From positions 1,240,001 to 1,304,000 of the forward strand of contig JABYQU010000002.1 in assembly GCA_022264855.1 (NCBI GenBank): a stretch of DNA of 64,000 bases, given 5' to 3'. Positions 24,099-36,026 of this stretch are shown here, piece by piece. How positions within the stretch are numbered: position 1 is the stretch's first letter; every line of letters starts with the position of its first letter. The translations under genes were made by a program, and so were the position numbers. The notes beneath the pieces are model-generated. The model was given only the letters and a program-made list of their open reading frames with translations, was not told the origin of the DNA and made no database searches. Source of the stretch: Lenzites betulinus. Taxonomy: Eukaryota > Basidiomycota > Agaricomycetes > Polyporales > Polyporaceae.

Positions 24099-25863
24099 GG
24101 TGTGCGGATACGATTATACGAGTGAGAGTAATGTCGAGCGGGGCAGATGGTGGTGTGGCCGAGAGGGCTGTGGGTGGTTTTATACGGGGAGAGGGGGAGA
24201 GCCGGGTGGAAGAGGCGGCTGGTCGGGCGGAGGGCGGGGTGGTGTCCGGAGAGCATGGCTCGCGGGGGCTTTTATGTGCGAGGTCAGGAACCGCCATGTC
24301 GGGAATATACAAGAGTTGGAAACAGAGCGCACCTGTCGAGGCGGAGGGAGACGCCTACGGGGATTACGGTCGGGTACCGCTCGAGATGACGGTGGGTTAC
24401 AGGGAATCGGGCATCGATCTGGGACGAACCCAGTGCCAGTGGGCCGGGCCTGTGACTCGCCGGGCGGCGAGAGCAGTACAGGAATACGTGATGGCACATA
24501 ATATTGTATTCTGTGCCAACATGAGTAAGGCTTGCCTCAGAGACCGTCGTCCGTCCGACAGGAGCGCTTGTCAAATTTCGCTGGGAGGCGCTTGAGCTTG
24601 CGCGGGTGGACAGCATCATTGGTCATGGCTATACGTCCTCGGCGACTCGGACAGTTTCGCGTGGGTCGTCGAGCACGACGGCTGGTGGGGCAGACGCGTT
24701 CGGTAGTCGGTGCGCTATGCCAGGGAAGGATACATACGGCGCGAGCATTCGCATCTGCACCGACGGCGGGGGATGCAGTGACACCTCCACCAGATCATGG
24801 ACATCTCGCTGGGAGCATGCATCTGTCTGTGTCCGGATGGGCCCGCGTGCAGTATGCGGCCAGTGCGGACGAGGAGATGAACCGCGTACTGGGACCGGGC
24901 GGTGTCGTCCTTCGTGAACTTGCAGCAGGTTTCAGCGAGCGGGCGAGTGCAACAGCAGTCACGGGCGCTTCGCCACCGCTCGCACTGCTCGTCCGAGTGC
25001 AACGCTCATCGTCCTCCCTCAATCTCAGATAATCACGCCTGCGCGCGCCCTCGAGCTCGCGACTCGTCTCCTCCTCCTCTTCCCACCACGCCGCCCATCA
25101 GCGCACTCTACGGCATCCCCCAACCGCATCTCGGTGCCTCGCCAGCCAGCCCTGCAGGCCCGCAGCGCGCCCACCGCGAACGGACCACACACCTACTCGG
25201 CCGTCAATATCACCTCGCACTGGCTGCGTCCCAAGAACCCCGCCGCTGGGCCGTCCCGAGCGTGGCTAGTCGCAAATTCCGGCTCCAGCTGAGTCTGACT
25301 GCCCCATCTGCGCCGCGCACTCTCCTTGTTCCCGGGCTCGCCGTTCTCCCTGAAGTTTGCTCGATACCCGCGCATCCTCGTCCCTGTCATTTGACATGCG
25401 CGATATCCCGATCTTCCCTATTCGTTCATCAGCCTGCCCACTCGTTCGCACCCCCGGCAGGGATCGAACGTTTCTCCATCTGTATATCCAACACCTGCGG
25501 CCTCCCAGGCTCCCAAGCAGGCCTTTCTCACCGTGGCCCCTCCGCCCCACCCCGGAGGGATAGGGTCGGCGCGGTCAGATCTAGGGCTTGCGCCCGCCGC
25601 AGTCGTGCAGCGGAAACATTGCTAACAGACAGGGCCACCACTCGGATGTCGGCTCGGTGTTGTGATCATGCTGCGATGATAGATCTCAAGTTGGGCAGAC
25701 GTTAATACTAGTACAACATTGCGTTCCCACCGTGGCAACCAGATCTAAGCCAAACGTGTTCCTAAATGACTGCCCGTTCTCTGTTCCTCGCCGCTGTTCG
25801 CCTTTCATTCCGTGCCGACGACACTGCACGAGCCCCGCCCCGCCCCATTCCGCCATATGCGTG
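24099..25863. other. Intergenic region between GNAT and amidase
   Basis: 1.76 kb. Several overlapping open frames (for example 24532-25032 and 24902-25705, plus strand) have Arg/Ser/Pro-rich composition typical of GC-rich noncoding DNA, and no domain or splice-consistent model was found. Apart from the GNAT promoter I see nothing definable here. Confidence 0.4.
24178..24184 (-). promoter_or_regulatory. TATA box of the GNAT gene
   Basis: Reads TATAAAA on the minus strand, about 80 bp upstream of the ATG at 24098. Confidence 0.5.
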
Positions 25864-27931
25864 CTAATGATCGCGGAAGCGAGAAAGCGCGTCCTCGACC
25901 TTGCCCAGCACGCCCAGCAGCCGTTCCTCGTTCAACCGCCTCCCGACAAGCTGCAGGCTGACAGGGATGTTGTCATACGTCGCCGGGTCCCATTCCGCCC
26001 TGACCACGCGCTCCGTCTCGCTGCGCGGATCGCCGACGTGCACCGACGCGCCCTCAGGCAGCTGCGCCCCCGCGTACCCCGCCGCGCGGAAGCGACCGAC
26101 CGGGAACACGACCGCGGGGTAGTCCATCAGGTTCCAGTACGACGTGTAGCCCCACCACCGCGTCCTGTCGTGCCGGGGCGCAAGTGTTGCCGCGACAGGG
26201 CTCAGCACGGCGTCGATGTGGCGACCCGACGCCGTGCGGGCTTGGTGCGCGTTCCAGTGCGCGAGCACCTTCGCGCGGAACGCCTCGCGCTCGAGGTTGA
26301 TCTTGAAGACGTCCGCGACGCCATATGGCGCGCCGCCGTTCGGCACCTGCCCGAGTATCCACTCCGTCTGCGGCACAGGCGGGTCTTCCGCGAGCACCTG
26401 TCGGTACTCTTCCCCGCCATCGAGAAAGTACAGCTTGAGCTGTGCGCCGTGCGTGCGTGCGAACACATGCGGAGCGGAGAAAAACACAAAAGACATGTCT
26501 ATCAGCAGCAGCGGGCGGTCATGACAGATCCGGTGTGCGGCGGACGTACGATGAGATCCCAGGCGGCCTGGTGGTCCACGGGCTCCCAGCTGATCACGTC
26601 GTGGCCCGCTGCCCGCAGCGCATCCCGCCCGCGCGCCAGTGCGTCCACGATCGGCGGGTGCGGCGCGACCACGCCGTCGTCCCACAGCACCGCGACGGTG
26701 AGCTTCGCGGGCACGCCGCTGCCGTCCGCGACGTCCTGCCGCCACGGCAGCTCGAGCAGCGGCGGCTCCGCGAGCCACGGCTCATTCGCGAGCATGACGC
26801 GCGCGAAGAGCGCGAGGTCCCGCGCGGAGGTCGCGAGGGGCCCCAGCGCGCCGACGATGGCGTCCATCCCGTCGTGCGAGCCCATGAGCCCGCCGTGCGG
26901 CATGCGCCCGACGGAGCCCTTGAGGCCGTACAGCCCCATGTAGCCCGCAGGCACGCGCTGGATTAACGTGTGAGTGCGCGCGGGTAGTCGGACGGTGTTC
27001 GGGTAGGTACTCACAATCGAACCACCGATGTCCGTCCCGACGCCCAGCGGGCTCCCGTGCACCGCAATCAGGGCACTCTCGCCGCCGCTGCTGCCCCCGG
27101 GCGTGAGCGCTGTGGGGGAGGTTGCGACGCGACGTCAGCAGCCGTCACGAGCGGTAGGGCCGGGAAGGGAGGAGGAGAAGGCGGCGGGGCTGCTGATGCT
27201 TACCGCGGTTGTGCGGGTTCAGGGTCCTCCCGTAGATGTTGTTGTTCGTCTCGAGCGACTAAGCCGGGGCGTGAGTCCAATTCGCGTCCGTCCGTGTACG
27301 TCAATGCGGCGCGACATACTAATAGAGTTTGCGGGTTCGCGGTCTTTACGTAGATGACAGCGCCGGCCTTTCGCAGAACGTCAACGACGACCGCATCGCG
27401 CGCTGCTACCGTCCGGAAGGCCCAGGCGGCGTACCCGGTAGCCGTGTCATGCCCCTCCACGAGGATGTGGTCCTTGATCGACACCGGGACACCGTGCAGG
27501 GGCCCGACGACGTCCCCCGTCTCGGCGAGATGCCGATCGAGCTCCGCGGCACGCCGCAGGCCCTCCTCGAAGAGCACCTCCGTCAGGCAGTTCGTCAGAT
27601 CCTGCGCGATCGTCGCGGCGTGGCAGAATGCCTCGAGCACCTCGACCGCCGTGTAGCGGCGGGCACGCAACGCGGCGGCGAGCGCGGTCGCGTCCTGATG
27701 CACGATCTCGCGCTCCCGCGGGGTGAGCTGCGATGTCGGGAGGGCGGACACGTCGACGAGCTCTGGCGGGACGGGGGCCCGCAGCCGCCACTCCGGCCGC
27801 TGCGCAAGGCGCGCCTCTCGCTCGGCCTTCTTCGCGCGCGAGACCTCCTGCACGAGCGACGCGGAGGTTGACGCAGGCCCAGCGGGACGCCGGGTGGAGC
27901 TCAAGTTGTTGTTGTTGCTGTCGGAAGTCAT
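25864..27931 (-). CDS. Amidase (amidase-signature family)
   Basis: Five exons (27320-27931, 27204-27258, 27015-27109, 26550-26957, 25864-26439) encode 581 residues. Amidase-signature enzymes hydrolyse carboxamides with a Ser-cisSer-Lys triad. All elements are present: Lys153 in PVSIKDHI, the GGSSGGES loop (Ser229/Ser230) and the nucleophile Ser253 in GVGTDIGGSI, which lies 24 residues after Ser229 as in fatty acid amide hydrolase. The context SLETNNNIYGRTLNPHNR is typical of fungal acetamidase-like members. The fourth intron is the longest (110 nt); its acceptor was chosen to give DLI-LKLYFLDGGEEYR. The N-terminus lacks a signal peptide, so it is probably cytosolic. Substrate unknown. Confidence 0.88.
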
Positions 27932-28413
27932 GATGGGGTGGAGGCGCCGCCGTTCGGGGGCATGGTGCGGAACAGGCCCTCTGCGCCTGGTTAAGTAGCA
28001 GGCCCCCGCCCGGGGTCTTCCACGGCACTCGTCTGATCACCCCCGTTCGCCCAGCCGGCTAGGGAGGACGCGAGCGCCTGCGCACACTGGGGCAGCCGCT
28101 AATCCGCGCTCAGCTGGTCTGCCAATCGTCCGCACGCGCAGGGCCGCTGGGAGAACACCGTGCGCGACGGCAGGCAGCGGCGAAGAGGGGGCGTCCGTCT
28201 CGCCTAGAAGGCCTGCGCCATTTACGGGAGCCTGCATGCCTGCACACACACGGTCCCCAGTCCGCGGCCCCATCGTGGTGGGTGGTGGGCGCCCGCCCTG
28301 ATACTATCGCATCTTAATGCGCGCTTTGGCGCCTGGCTTGCCCACACCGGGGGCAGCACGGCTGATGCCCTCGTCTGTGTAGAATATTCTCATTGCCGCG
28401 GCTGTGGGCGACG
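27932..28413. other. Short intergenic region
   Basis: 482 bp between the amidase start and the stop of the thioredoxin-like gene. GC-rich, no recognised motif. Confidence 0.4.
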
Positions 28414-29010
28414 CTACTCACGTACAAACGCGGCCAGCCGCTCGGTGATCTCGTCTTCCACCAGTCTCGCGCCCTGTGCAAAAAAGACGCCGTTCAGCCG
28501 AGCGGAGAGGCGCCCATGAACTCTGGAAAACGAGGAGCAGCAGAACGGTGCTCACGTCCCGGGTCCTGATGATAGTCGGAATCGAATTGAGGTGCCACGG
28601 GCCCGCCCTGAACGCGTTCGAGGGCGACTTCCAGCTGTCGGTGCGGGTGAGGCGTGTCCGCTCTAAAGCTGGTGCGGCGCAGGATGCGCGAGACGCAGAA
28701 GCACTTACTCTGCACGCTGACCGACGTAAACGAGCACGCCCGACGGGCCGTCGGATGGGCCGAACGTCTGCTGGACGAGGTTCTCCACCGCAACGCAGTC
28801 CTGAGATGCAGGAGAAGGACAACGGAGAAGGCAATGTTCCTATCAGCACGGAGGTTGACGGATTCGGAGGGCGAGGGGACAGCCCCCAGCACGTACCGGG
28901 CACCAAAGACGACCGTTTGCGTCACGCGAGGCGTAGAAGATCAAAAAGTCCGTGGTCACGCTCTGCGCCCACGAGGGGGTGGCAGGGTCTTGGGATTCCT
29001 GGAGGGGCAT
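28414..29010 (-). CDS. Thioredoxin-like protein, TXNDC17/TRP14 (DUF953) family
   Basis: A small gene of four short exons (28897-29010, 28709-28800, 28556-28634, 28414-28473) encoding 114 residues; no single exon is long enough to stand out. The protein begins MPLQESQDPATPSW and has TTDFLIFYASRDANGRLWCP joined by splicing to DCVAVENLVQQTF, giving the WCPDC active site (Cys37, Cys40) interrupted exactly by the first intron. Then come GVLVYVGQR, DWKSPSNAFR, the SIPTIIRTRD strand and GARLVEDEITERLAAFV, all in family order. TRP14-type proteins are cytosolic disulfide reductases with a CPDC motif that act on small peptides or thiols. Length fits the family (about 120 residues). Confidence 0.85.
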
Positions 29011-30250
29011 GTTGGCCTCGTTGTGGGAGGGATGTACTGGGGAATTGGGATACGGAGGTGTCCGGTGAGTGCTGCGGCGCCGTTTGGGTTGGACAAGACG
29101 TACCAGAGGGGCCGCAAGTTGGGTGTATGCGGATGTGGAGGATGATGGGATGGCGCAGGCTCCGTGACACGCTGCACCGCCGCAAGGAGGTGTCTGCCGC
29201 GCTCAGTATGTGCCGGGCTGTATGTCACGGTCTGCTGGAGACATCGAGGCGCAAGAACACGCCATCGCCCCGTCACGGTGCTTGTATCTCGAATAATCGC
29301 TCCGAATGAATACTATAGATTCCCATTTGCATTAACCTCTGGCGCCGAGAACCACGGGCGCCTACAGAGGCTAGCCGTAAAGCTAGGAGCGCCCGGGGCG
29401 TCTAGCAGCTCGGAGGCGGAGCCGGTACCGGGACTGCCGGCGGTCGAGGAGGCGACGGCGTCGAGGCGGCGGCTGCAGCTTATGTCGCCCGTCCTCCATC
29501 GATGTCCTCCGACGCCGGTTGGGGCGAACACACCCTCGCCTCGTTCTTCCGTTGTTCTTCCGCCGGACATCCTGCGCGCCTACCTCAGTCATCCGAGCTC
29601 GCGGGAGAAGCGCCGTCGCGCACACAGACGATCCGGTGATTGCTCGACCGCTTCGCCCATGCTCCTCCGTCGCTCCGTGCGCGACAGGGAAGGTCACAGG
29701 CAGGCTCGACGCTGCGCTGTGCACCACATGCACCCGCTCTTCTGCGTGCACACCGCGCCCTGCCGTGACGTGCGCGAGCCCCGATCTTACCAACTTGAAG
29801 GGAAGAAACGCCAGCCGGGTCGGCTGCCCACGTACCGATTCAGAACACATGTACTTACACACACACACCGTTACCGCTGCGCAATCCACTCGCTTCGTCT
29901 TAGCGCAAGAACCCTGGCCCCGCCGCCCGAAGCCGCGTCCCATGCACATTGCGTGCAAGGGGTATAACGAATGACGTCGCTCGGTGTGGATCGCGGCGGT
30001 CCCTCGTGAATGGATCGCACAGGCAAACCCCGAATGCGTTGTAACTGCCGCCCAGGGCTTTATCTACGCTTCTAAGTGCAGCTCCAGAAGTACTGGCGAG
30101 GCGCCCCCCCCTGGGTGTGCTGTTCCCAGAGCGCGCTAGTGGTCTATATCCACCCGACGTGCAATGCGCGATTCTCGCGCACTCGCGGCTGCAGTTGGCC
30201 GCCGCGTCCCATGCCTCCGCTCAATTTGCAACAAACGCCCAGCACACCAT
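29011..30250. other. Intergenic region
   Basis: 1.24 kb between the thioredoxin-like gene and FAD monooxygenase copy 1. Overlapping open frames at 29.16-29.97 kb are Arg-rich and mutually exclusive, with no supported gene. A short CA run occurs near 29860. Confidence 0.4.
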
Positions 30251-32044
30251 CTACGCAGACTGCTCCGCCGAGAACGCCCCGTCTGCGCGCAAGAGCGCGA
30301 CGGCGGCCGCGAGGTCAGCGTCGAGGTCGTGCCGCCAGACGGAATGGAAGAGGCCGTCGAGGTCGGAGCCAACGCTGTCCCAGTCTATGCCGTGTGGCCC
30401 ATGGCCGTCGTAGATGCGTCCGGAGAGGTAGCTGCGCTCCCAGACCATCTGCGCGCGCGGTCGCCTGGTCTCCGAGTACACTCGGAGGACCGTCTGGGGA
30501 ATTGGGTGGCAAGGGTGAGTGGTCTGATCAGGCTGAGGGATGTGCGCGAACCTCTATGTTGTCGACATTCGTTTCGGGATGACTGAGGAGCCGCGAGAGC
30601 AGGTACGCATCTTCGATCCCTTGGCCCGCTCCTGCGCCCAAATGGGGCAGCATCCCGTGAGCCTGCCAGCCATACGGTGTTAAAAACAATTCAGTCTGAG
30701 ACTACGTCTGGCAGCTCACCGCATCACCAAGCAGGGCCACGAGCCCCTTAACATATGTGTCGAGCGGGGGATGAACGACGTGGATAGACCATTTGCTGGG
30801 TTTCTCGGGCATGCACTCGAGTATCGCGGCGATGTCCGGCCCCCACCCCTCGTAAACGCCCTTCAGCTCGTCCTTCGAGACTTCCTGCACCCAGGGCGCT
30901 CCCTCAGGTAGGTTCGCAGACCCAATGGGGATGTCATAGCGCGCAGAGAACGCGACGACGTTGATCTGCGAAAACGGGTCATCAGCGTCCGCAGACGCCA
31001 CGGTCACCGAACGGGACAGCACGCACGATCTCGTCGTTCTTGATCGGGAAAACGATGAAATGCTACAGATTGACACCTCCAGGTCAGTTCAGAGTGGCCC
31101 ACATACAGTGGTGGAGATACCTTGCTCGGGCCCATGAAGCATGCAGGGGCCTTGAACAGGTCCGTCTTGAACCCGGCGGCCTTCAGCTTCGCGTACGGGA
31201 TTAGGCCGCGGTACGCGACCGTGTTTCCGAACGCGACCCGGCTGTCCGCCCCGCCGATGACGAACCTGCGCACGGTGCTCTTGATACCATCGGCGCCCAG
31301 GACGACGTCTGCCTCGTGCGCTGTGCCGTCGAGAAATTCAATGCGGACGCGCGTGGACGAGGTCGGCGAGTCGCTGATGGACACGCAACGTTTGTTGAAG
31401 TGGCAGATGGCGGGGTCGACAACGCTAACGAGCGCGTCGAGGAACGCGGCCCTGCATAATCCGTCAGCGGAGATTGCGGTACCGAGTGGAGGGTGGCACA
31501 GACCGGTGCATGCCGATTCCTTGGTCTTCAGGGTCTTCCGCAATAGTCTGCGAAGCTGGTAAGGTTACGGCCAAACTACACGATACTGACCGCGCAAATA
31601 CCGCATAAACCGTTCTGTGCTCGCCAACGCCAGTGTGGTAGGCGAAGCCCCGGGCCCTCAGGTCGCCAGGATGACGCTTGGCGAGCACCTCGTCGACCAC
31701 ACCTATCGCCCTCAGCACGCGGACGGCGTTCGGCCCTATACAAGCGTGCACAGCATCAATGTCGATGTCAATATGAATCTCTGCCACGGCGAGGGTAAAG
31801 TTGTCATCCTTGTATACGCACCGATCCCAATACCTGCGCCTATCTCGCCAAACGCTGCCTGCAAACGACCTTCAGCACACACATCCCAAAGCCTAAGTAA
31901 CGAAACGGGACTTACCGCAGCCTCGAAGATCTGCACCGCGACACCCGCCTTCTGCAACGCGACCGCGCACGTCAGGCCGCACACGCCCCCGCCCACGATC
32001 GCGACCTGGAGGGGCTCTCCACGCTGCTGCTGCTGCTCGGACAT
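30251..32044 (-). CDS. FAD-dependent monooxygenase, salicylate hydroxylase-like (copy 1)
   Basis: Nine exons (31916-32044, 31822-31858, 31602-31735, 31504-31547, 31121-31451, 31027-31062, 30720-30965, 30552-30662, 30251-30493) encode 436 residues. The Rossmann loop is AIVGGGVCGLTCAVAL (Gly18-Gly20, Gly23). The second FAD motif is DVVLGADGIKSTVR, and the GD motif is ALLGDAAHGMLPHLGAGAGQGIEDA, assembled across an intron. Such class A flavoproteins hydroxylate aromatic acids using NAD(P)H and O2. Exon borders were set by comparison with copy 2 at 50.2-51.9 kb: the first eight exons have identical lengths. The last intron uses an unusual GTTCGC donor. The intact frame argues for function. Substrate unknown. 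Confidence 0.9.
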
Positions 32045-32140
32045 CGATAGGCGGTCCGCTGAGACTTGCAGCTTGAGATCCCGAACTATTTGAGGCCTGC
32101 ACCAAAGGAAGAGAAGAACCGACGTCCCGAAACTCTCGCG

Positions 32141-32150
32141 TTATATATAC
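32141..32150 (-). promoter_or_regulatory. TATA box of FAD monooxygenase copy 1
   Basis: GTATATATAA on the minus strand, about 100 bp upstream of the ATG at 32044. Confidence 0.5.
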
Positions 32151-32941
32151 GACACGCCAGCCAGCCCCACGGCGCCGCAGTGTGCATTTCTGGCCCCGTC
32201 CGCCCGGCCATGGGACTCCCTCAGGCCCCCTCACAGTGTCATCACGCTGAACCCTGCTGCGCACTCCAAGATGTGCTCAGAGGTACCCACGCTGGCGGGC
32301 CCGCTCGGGCTCGTCGAGGAATCCGAACGCGGGTTCTGAGTCTGATGCAATGTGCATTGTCAGGCCAGCGGCGCTGCCGATCTTGCCGAGCGTTGAGTTG
32401 TACATGGAAGATCGCGTCGGAGGCGTAGTGGCTCTAATGAGGGGATGTCAGCGTCGGCATGTTGGGTGGATCGTTCGGCACCTAATACGCTGAATATCGA
32501 TACACATGCTCTATAGCTACTAGTACCTGGGTCTCACGGCGCGATGCCGGCTTCTTATTGCGCTATGTCGAGCGTTGTGGATAGCATCTCCTGTATGAGT
32601 GTGTCAAGTTTCGCAAGTCGAATTACTGTAGTGGATGATATAATGGATCGCCACAGAGTCGAGGTGCATGATCAAGTTGAACAAGTGGAACGCAGGCGCT
32701 TAGTTGGTGTCGTGTGTCGGGGCCGAGACCCACTCTAACATTTTGCACACTCGATCGCGCAAAGTATTCGATCTGTGGCACCGGCTAACGACCGTTACGG
32801 CAAAAAGAGGTGCAGAGCAACATAGTACATTACCTAACGATACACATATTAGACGAGGGGTCACGGTACGAAGGTGTTACGGGAATGAGAAGGGTATATG
32901 TCATCCGCTCGTTACTCTTCATGATCAGGCGACGATGCAGC
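32151..32941. other. Intergenic region
   Basis: About 0.8 kb, AT-richer than neighbours between 32.45 and 32.90 kb. Upstream DNA of FAD monooxygenase copy 1 and 3' flank of the small hydrophobic gene. No gene seen. Confidence 0.4.
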
Positions 32942-33281
32942 CTAGTAGGTTCCGCCCCCGCCCCTGGATCCGAACCGGTATGAATGTGTGCCGGTGCGCC
33001 TGGTGCGGCCGCCGAAGCAGTTGCAGCAGAGGATATCGAAGATGACGTCGAAGATGGTGACGAGTATCTGAGGGTGTGGTAATATGAGTAAGAGTTATGG
33101 TGTGGAAAGGTGGGAGTACATACCGTGACGATGACGCTAACGATGATCATAATGACCTGCGCAATAGCGGATACGATGGCGTTGATGGCGCTGCCAATAG
33201 CAGAGAAGATTGCGCCCTGCAAGAGCGAAGAAGGTGAATATATGCTGCAATAAAAGCGCACGGCGAAAGGTAGCGTACCAT
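32942..33281 (-). CDS. Small hydrophobic protein, uncharacterised fungal family
   Basis: Three coding exons: 33279-33281 (the ATG alone), 33124-33216 and 32942-33067, giving 73 residues. After Met1 comes GAIFSAIGSAINAIVSAIAQ and a very hydrophobic stretch to about residue 45, then DILCCNCFGGR with Cys46, Cys47 and Cys49, and a Gly/Arg/Thr-rich tail. From memory, very similar 70-90-residue proteins with an early intron after the ATG occur in many Agaricomycetes; I know no function. The hydrophobic part could be two membrane helices and the cysteines a palmitoylation or metal site, which is inference. The first intron donor directly follows ATG (ATG|GTACGC). Confidence 0.75.
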
Positions 33282-33384
33282 GATGGTTGGTGGTGGGTAT
33301 TCGTGAGATGGGGGAGAAGAGTGCGATTCGTGAAAGGTCGTTGGATGAAGATGTGAGTGGAGGGAGCGGGCGGGACGGGGCGGG

Positions 33385-33392
33385 TTATATAG
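33385..33392 (-). promoter_or_regulatory. TATA box of the small hydrophobic gene
   Basis: CTATATAA on the minus strand, about 105 bp upstream of the ATG at 33281. Confidence 0.5.
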
Positions 33393-33983
33393 GCGCAAGG
33401 ACGACGATGACGTCGGTGTGAGCGAACGGCCAGGAAGAACGTGTGCGTCACGATTGCCGTTCTGGTCAGCGCGATGGAGAGAAACGCCTGGAATCAGACA
33501 GGGCCTAGCCGTTTGTGCTCCTCCACGTCCACTCTCGCATGCTCGCCCTCGCACGCTGACGTACATCGTCCTCTCAACGTCCGCCACAAGACTGTATCCG
33601 CATCTTGGGCTGGCCTCGTGCGTCGGCACTTATCATCCCGTGGACTCGCAGAACTGTCTCGGCTGCGCTATCTCACGCGCGCGGTCATACGGGGAAGAGG
33701 AATACCACTACACGGCGTATTTTCAAGCACGTCTTGCCCGAAATGAAGCGGAGAAGAGCTACGTACGAACTCAAAGAACACGACAACGGCGCTTCACAAG
33801 CACTTCCTCGACAAGCGCCCAGGTTCGGCAACTTCCGCTGCACCGCACAATGGGGAGCAGGCTCGCGGCCGCTCGCCGACCTCACCGACTGCGCTCACAC
33901 CCGCTCGTTCTCTCTATTCAACCTGCTCTTGCATTCCCATCCTAGGCTGCGCAGATATCATCGTGCTACCGCACTACTCCACC
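33393..33983. other. Divergent intergenic region, small hydrophobic gene / GOS1
   Basis: About 0.6 kb between two divergent promoters. A few open frames without support. The GOS1 start codon has the context CTCCACCATGTCC. Confidence 0.4.
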
Positions 33984-35072
33984 ATGTCCACCTACGATTC
34001 CCTCCACCGACAATGCCGCACGCTCGAGTCCCTCTTCGACACTAAACTCACCACTTATGCCCGCCTTGCCTCCTCCATAACGCGCAATCACGACGACCTC
34101 GAGGCCAGCGGGTCATCAGAACGATGGCGCGACCTCGAATCAGAGGTCGATGAGCTCTTGGAGAAGGTGCGTTCACCCCAGCGCAGTGTGCATACTTGAA
34201 TGCCGAGCTTAGCGTAGGGCTTCGCGACAGCTGCAAGAGATCAACGACCAGCTCTCCGCGCTCTCGAACGACGCAGAGAATCCGCCGTCGCAGTCGATGC
34301 TCCGCGCGATCCAGCGGCATAGGGAGGTGTACCTGGACTATGCGCGCGAGCTGAGGCGAACGAAGGTGCGTTCGTGCTGCGGACCACGCTGGCGCCGACG
34401 TCTTCTCACCCGCCGCCTCGCTCGGCACGCCCTGACAGGGAAACGTGAAGGCCGCACTCGACCAGGCGAATCTCCTGAACGGGGTCCGGAACGACATCGA
34501 GTACGTCCGCACGTCCCGGGTCCATTTGCTGTGCCTGAGGCCTGACGCGCCGCCGCCGCCGACAGTGCGTACAAGTCCTCGGCCGCAGACTCGCTGCTCG
34601 CCGAGCGCGGGCACATCGACAGCTCCCATCGTATGACCGACGACATGATCTCGTGCGTCCCCCCGATTAGCCCCGCTCTGCCTACCTTCTTCCCCCGCTG
34701 ACCACGGCGCGCCCCGCCCCCACAGCCAAGCGTACGAGACCCGTGCAGAGTTCGCGCGTCAGCGGACGACGATATCCGGTATCAACGCGCGCATGCAGGG
34801 CGTGCTCAGTGAGTCCCCTCCTCCCGCGACACGACGGCAGCGACTGACCAAGCACCCGCTGTGCCCCCCTCTCTCTTCCATTGCTTTCATTACTCCCGCG
34901 TGTCCGCACGCCACGCGCGTCCCTGCACGTCCGTCAAAACCGCGGCATAGGTTCGATGCCCGGCATCAACAGCCTGCTCTCGATGATCAAGACGCGGCGG
35001 CGCAGAGATGCGGTCATCGTCGGCTGCGTCATCGGCCTGTGCACCGTCCTTCTCTTCATGTACATCTTCTGA
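33984..35072 (+). CDS. GOS1: Golgi SNARE Gos1 (GOSR1-type Qb-SNARE)
   Basis: Six exons (33984-34166, 34231-34365, 34439-34500, 34566-34652, 34726-34808, 34951-35072) encode 223 residues. Gos1 acts in intra-Golgi and endosome-to-Golgi vesicle fusion. The N-terminal helices start MSTYDSLHRQCRTLESLFDTKL. The SNARE helix contains LLAERGHIDSSHRMTDDMI, SQAYETRAEFARQRTTISGIN and the conserved SMPGINSLLSMI. The C-terminus is a basic stretch (KTRRRRDAV) and a 20-residue tail anchor ending MYIF. The acceptor of exon 2 was placed at CGACAG|CTGCAA to give LLEK-LQEINDQL as in relatives. It is head to head with the small hydrophobic gene. Confidence 0.88.
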
Positions 35073-35893
35073 CGGCCCCCACGCGCGTGCGGTGCGCGGC
35101 CAGACGTCGCTTCGTGTGTATACCGTTTGCGCGTGCGCGTGCGCACGCCACCCCGCTTCACTTCACGCCCGCCCGCACGCGGCGTTTTCTATACCATATG
35201 TAATACGGACAGCGGTAATGGGATCGGAGGCCTGACAGTACTTGACGTCGCGACCGCGTGGATTAATGCTCGTACGCCACCGACCCGACGTTGCCGACAA
35301 CTGACGGACGCAAGCACTCAAGCTCAAGTGTTTTATACCGCACGGTCGGGCTCGCATGCATGTGTTTATTATAGGTTTTAGAGTTCTATTTTCATTGTGG
35401 GCGCGCGCGGCGGGCACTCCGTGACAGTCTGTGATAGAGTAAAATCATAATGTATATTCGTACATGATGTAGGGCACAACATACATCGCCGACCCAGGCA
35501 CCCGCAGCCCCACTACAGAGCATCGACTCCACAAGTAAAACAGACAACAGATGCGAACACGCCACTTACCCGGGCCCGAAGACCGTGTGCTGCAAGAGAA
35601 GTGATGGTCAACAAGGGGAATCAAGCGGAGTGATTGGACGGAGCTCACCAGCAAGCACGCACTCGAGGAACAAGGGAGGAGTCGACGTCTTCAGCGCAGT
35701 TGGCTTCGCCGCCGCGAGCATCACCTCGCGGCGGGTACTAGTCCCGGGGGCCACGAAGAGGCCTGCGCTATCCCCGGGGGTCTTCTGCCGACGACCTCTT
35801 TACATATTGCTTCGTCGGCGCCTTGAGGGTTGGTGATGGTGGCGGTTCTGGTTGAGGCATACAGGGTGAGTGTGAGCATAGCAGCGCATGAGC
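35073..35893. other. Intergenic region left of the repeat block
   Basis: About 0.8 kb without a supported gene. The first part is the GOS1 3' flank; the right part leads into the minisatellites. Confidence 0.4.
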
Positions 35894-35920
35894 GTGGTGG
35901 TGGTGGTGGTGGTGGTGGTG
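35894..35920 (+). repeat. GTG microsatellite, nine units
   Basis: Nine perfect GTG triplets, at the left edge of the repeat-rich block. Confidence 0.95.
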
Positions 35921-35950
35921 ATGAGAGCATGAGTGCCGTAGGAGGCGCGA

Positions 35951-36000
35951 GTAAAGCAGAGGAAAGCAGAGTAGAGCAGAGCAGAGCAGAGTAGAGCATA
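35951..36000 (+). repeat. 10-bp minisatellite, five units
   Basis: Five consecutive decamers with consensus GTAGAGCAGA; each unit differs from the consensus at no more than two positions. Confidence 0.95.
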
Positions 36001-36026
36001 ATAAGTTAGGGATAAGTTATCACGCG

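Noticed and set aside
24532..25705. Long overlapping plus-strand open frames between GNAT and amidase
   Set aside because: Composition typical of noncoding GC-rich sequence, competing frames, no motif.
29164..29974. Several 150-270-codon open frames on both strands left of FAD monooxygenase copy 1
   Set aside because: Mutually exclusive and Arg-rich; none gives a coherent protein.
31464..31787. Apparent stop and frame breaks in FAD monooxygenase copy 1
   Set aside because: Exon lengths identical to copy 2 show these lie in introns.
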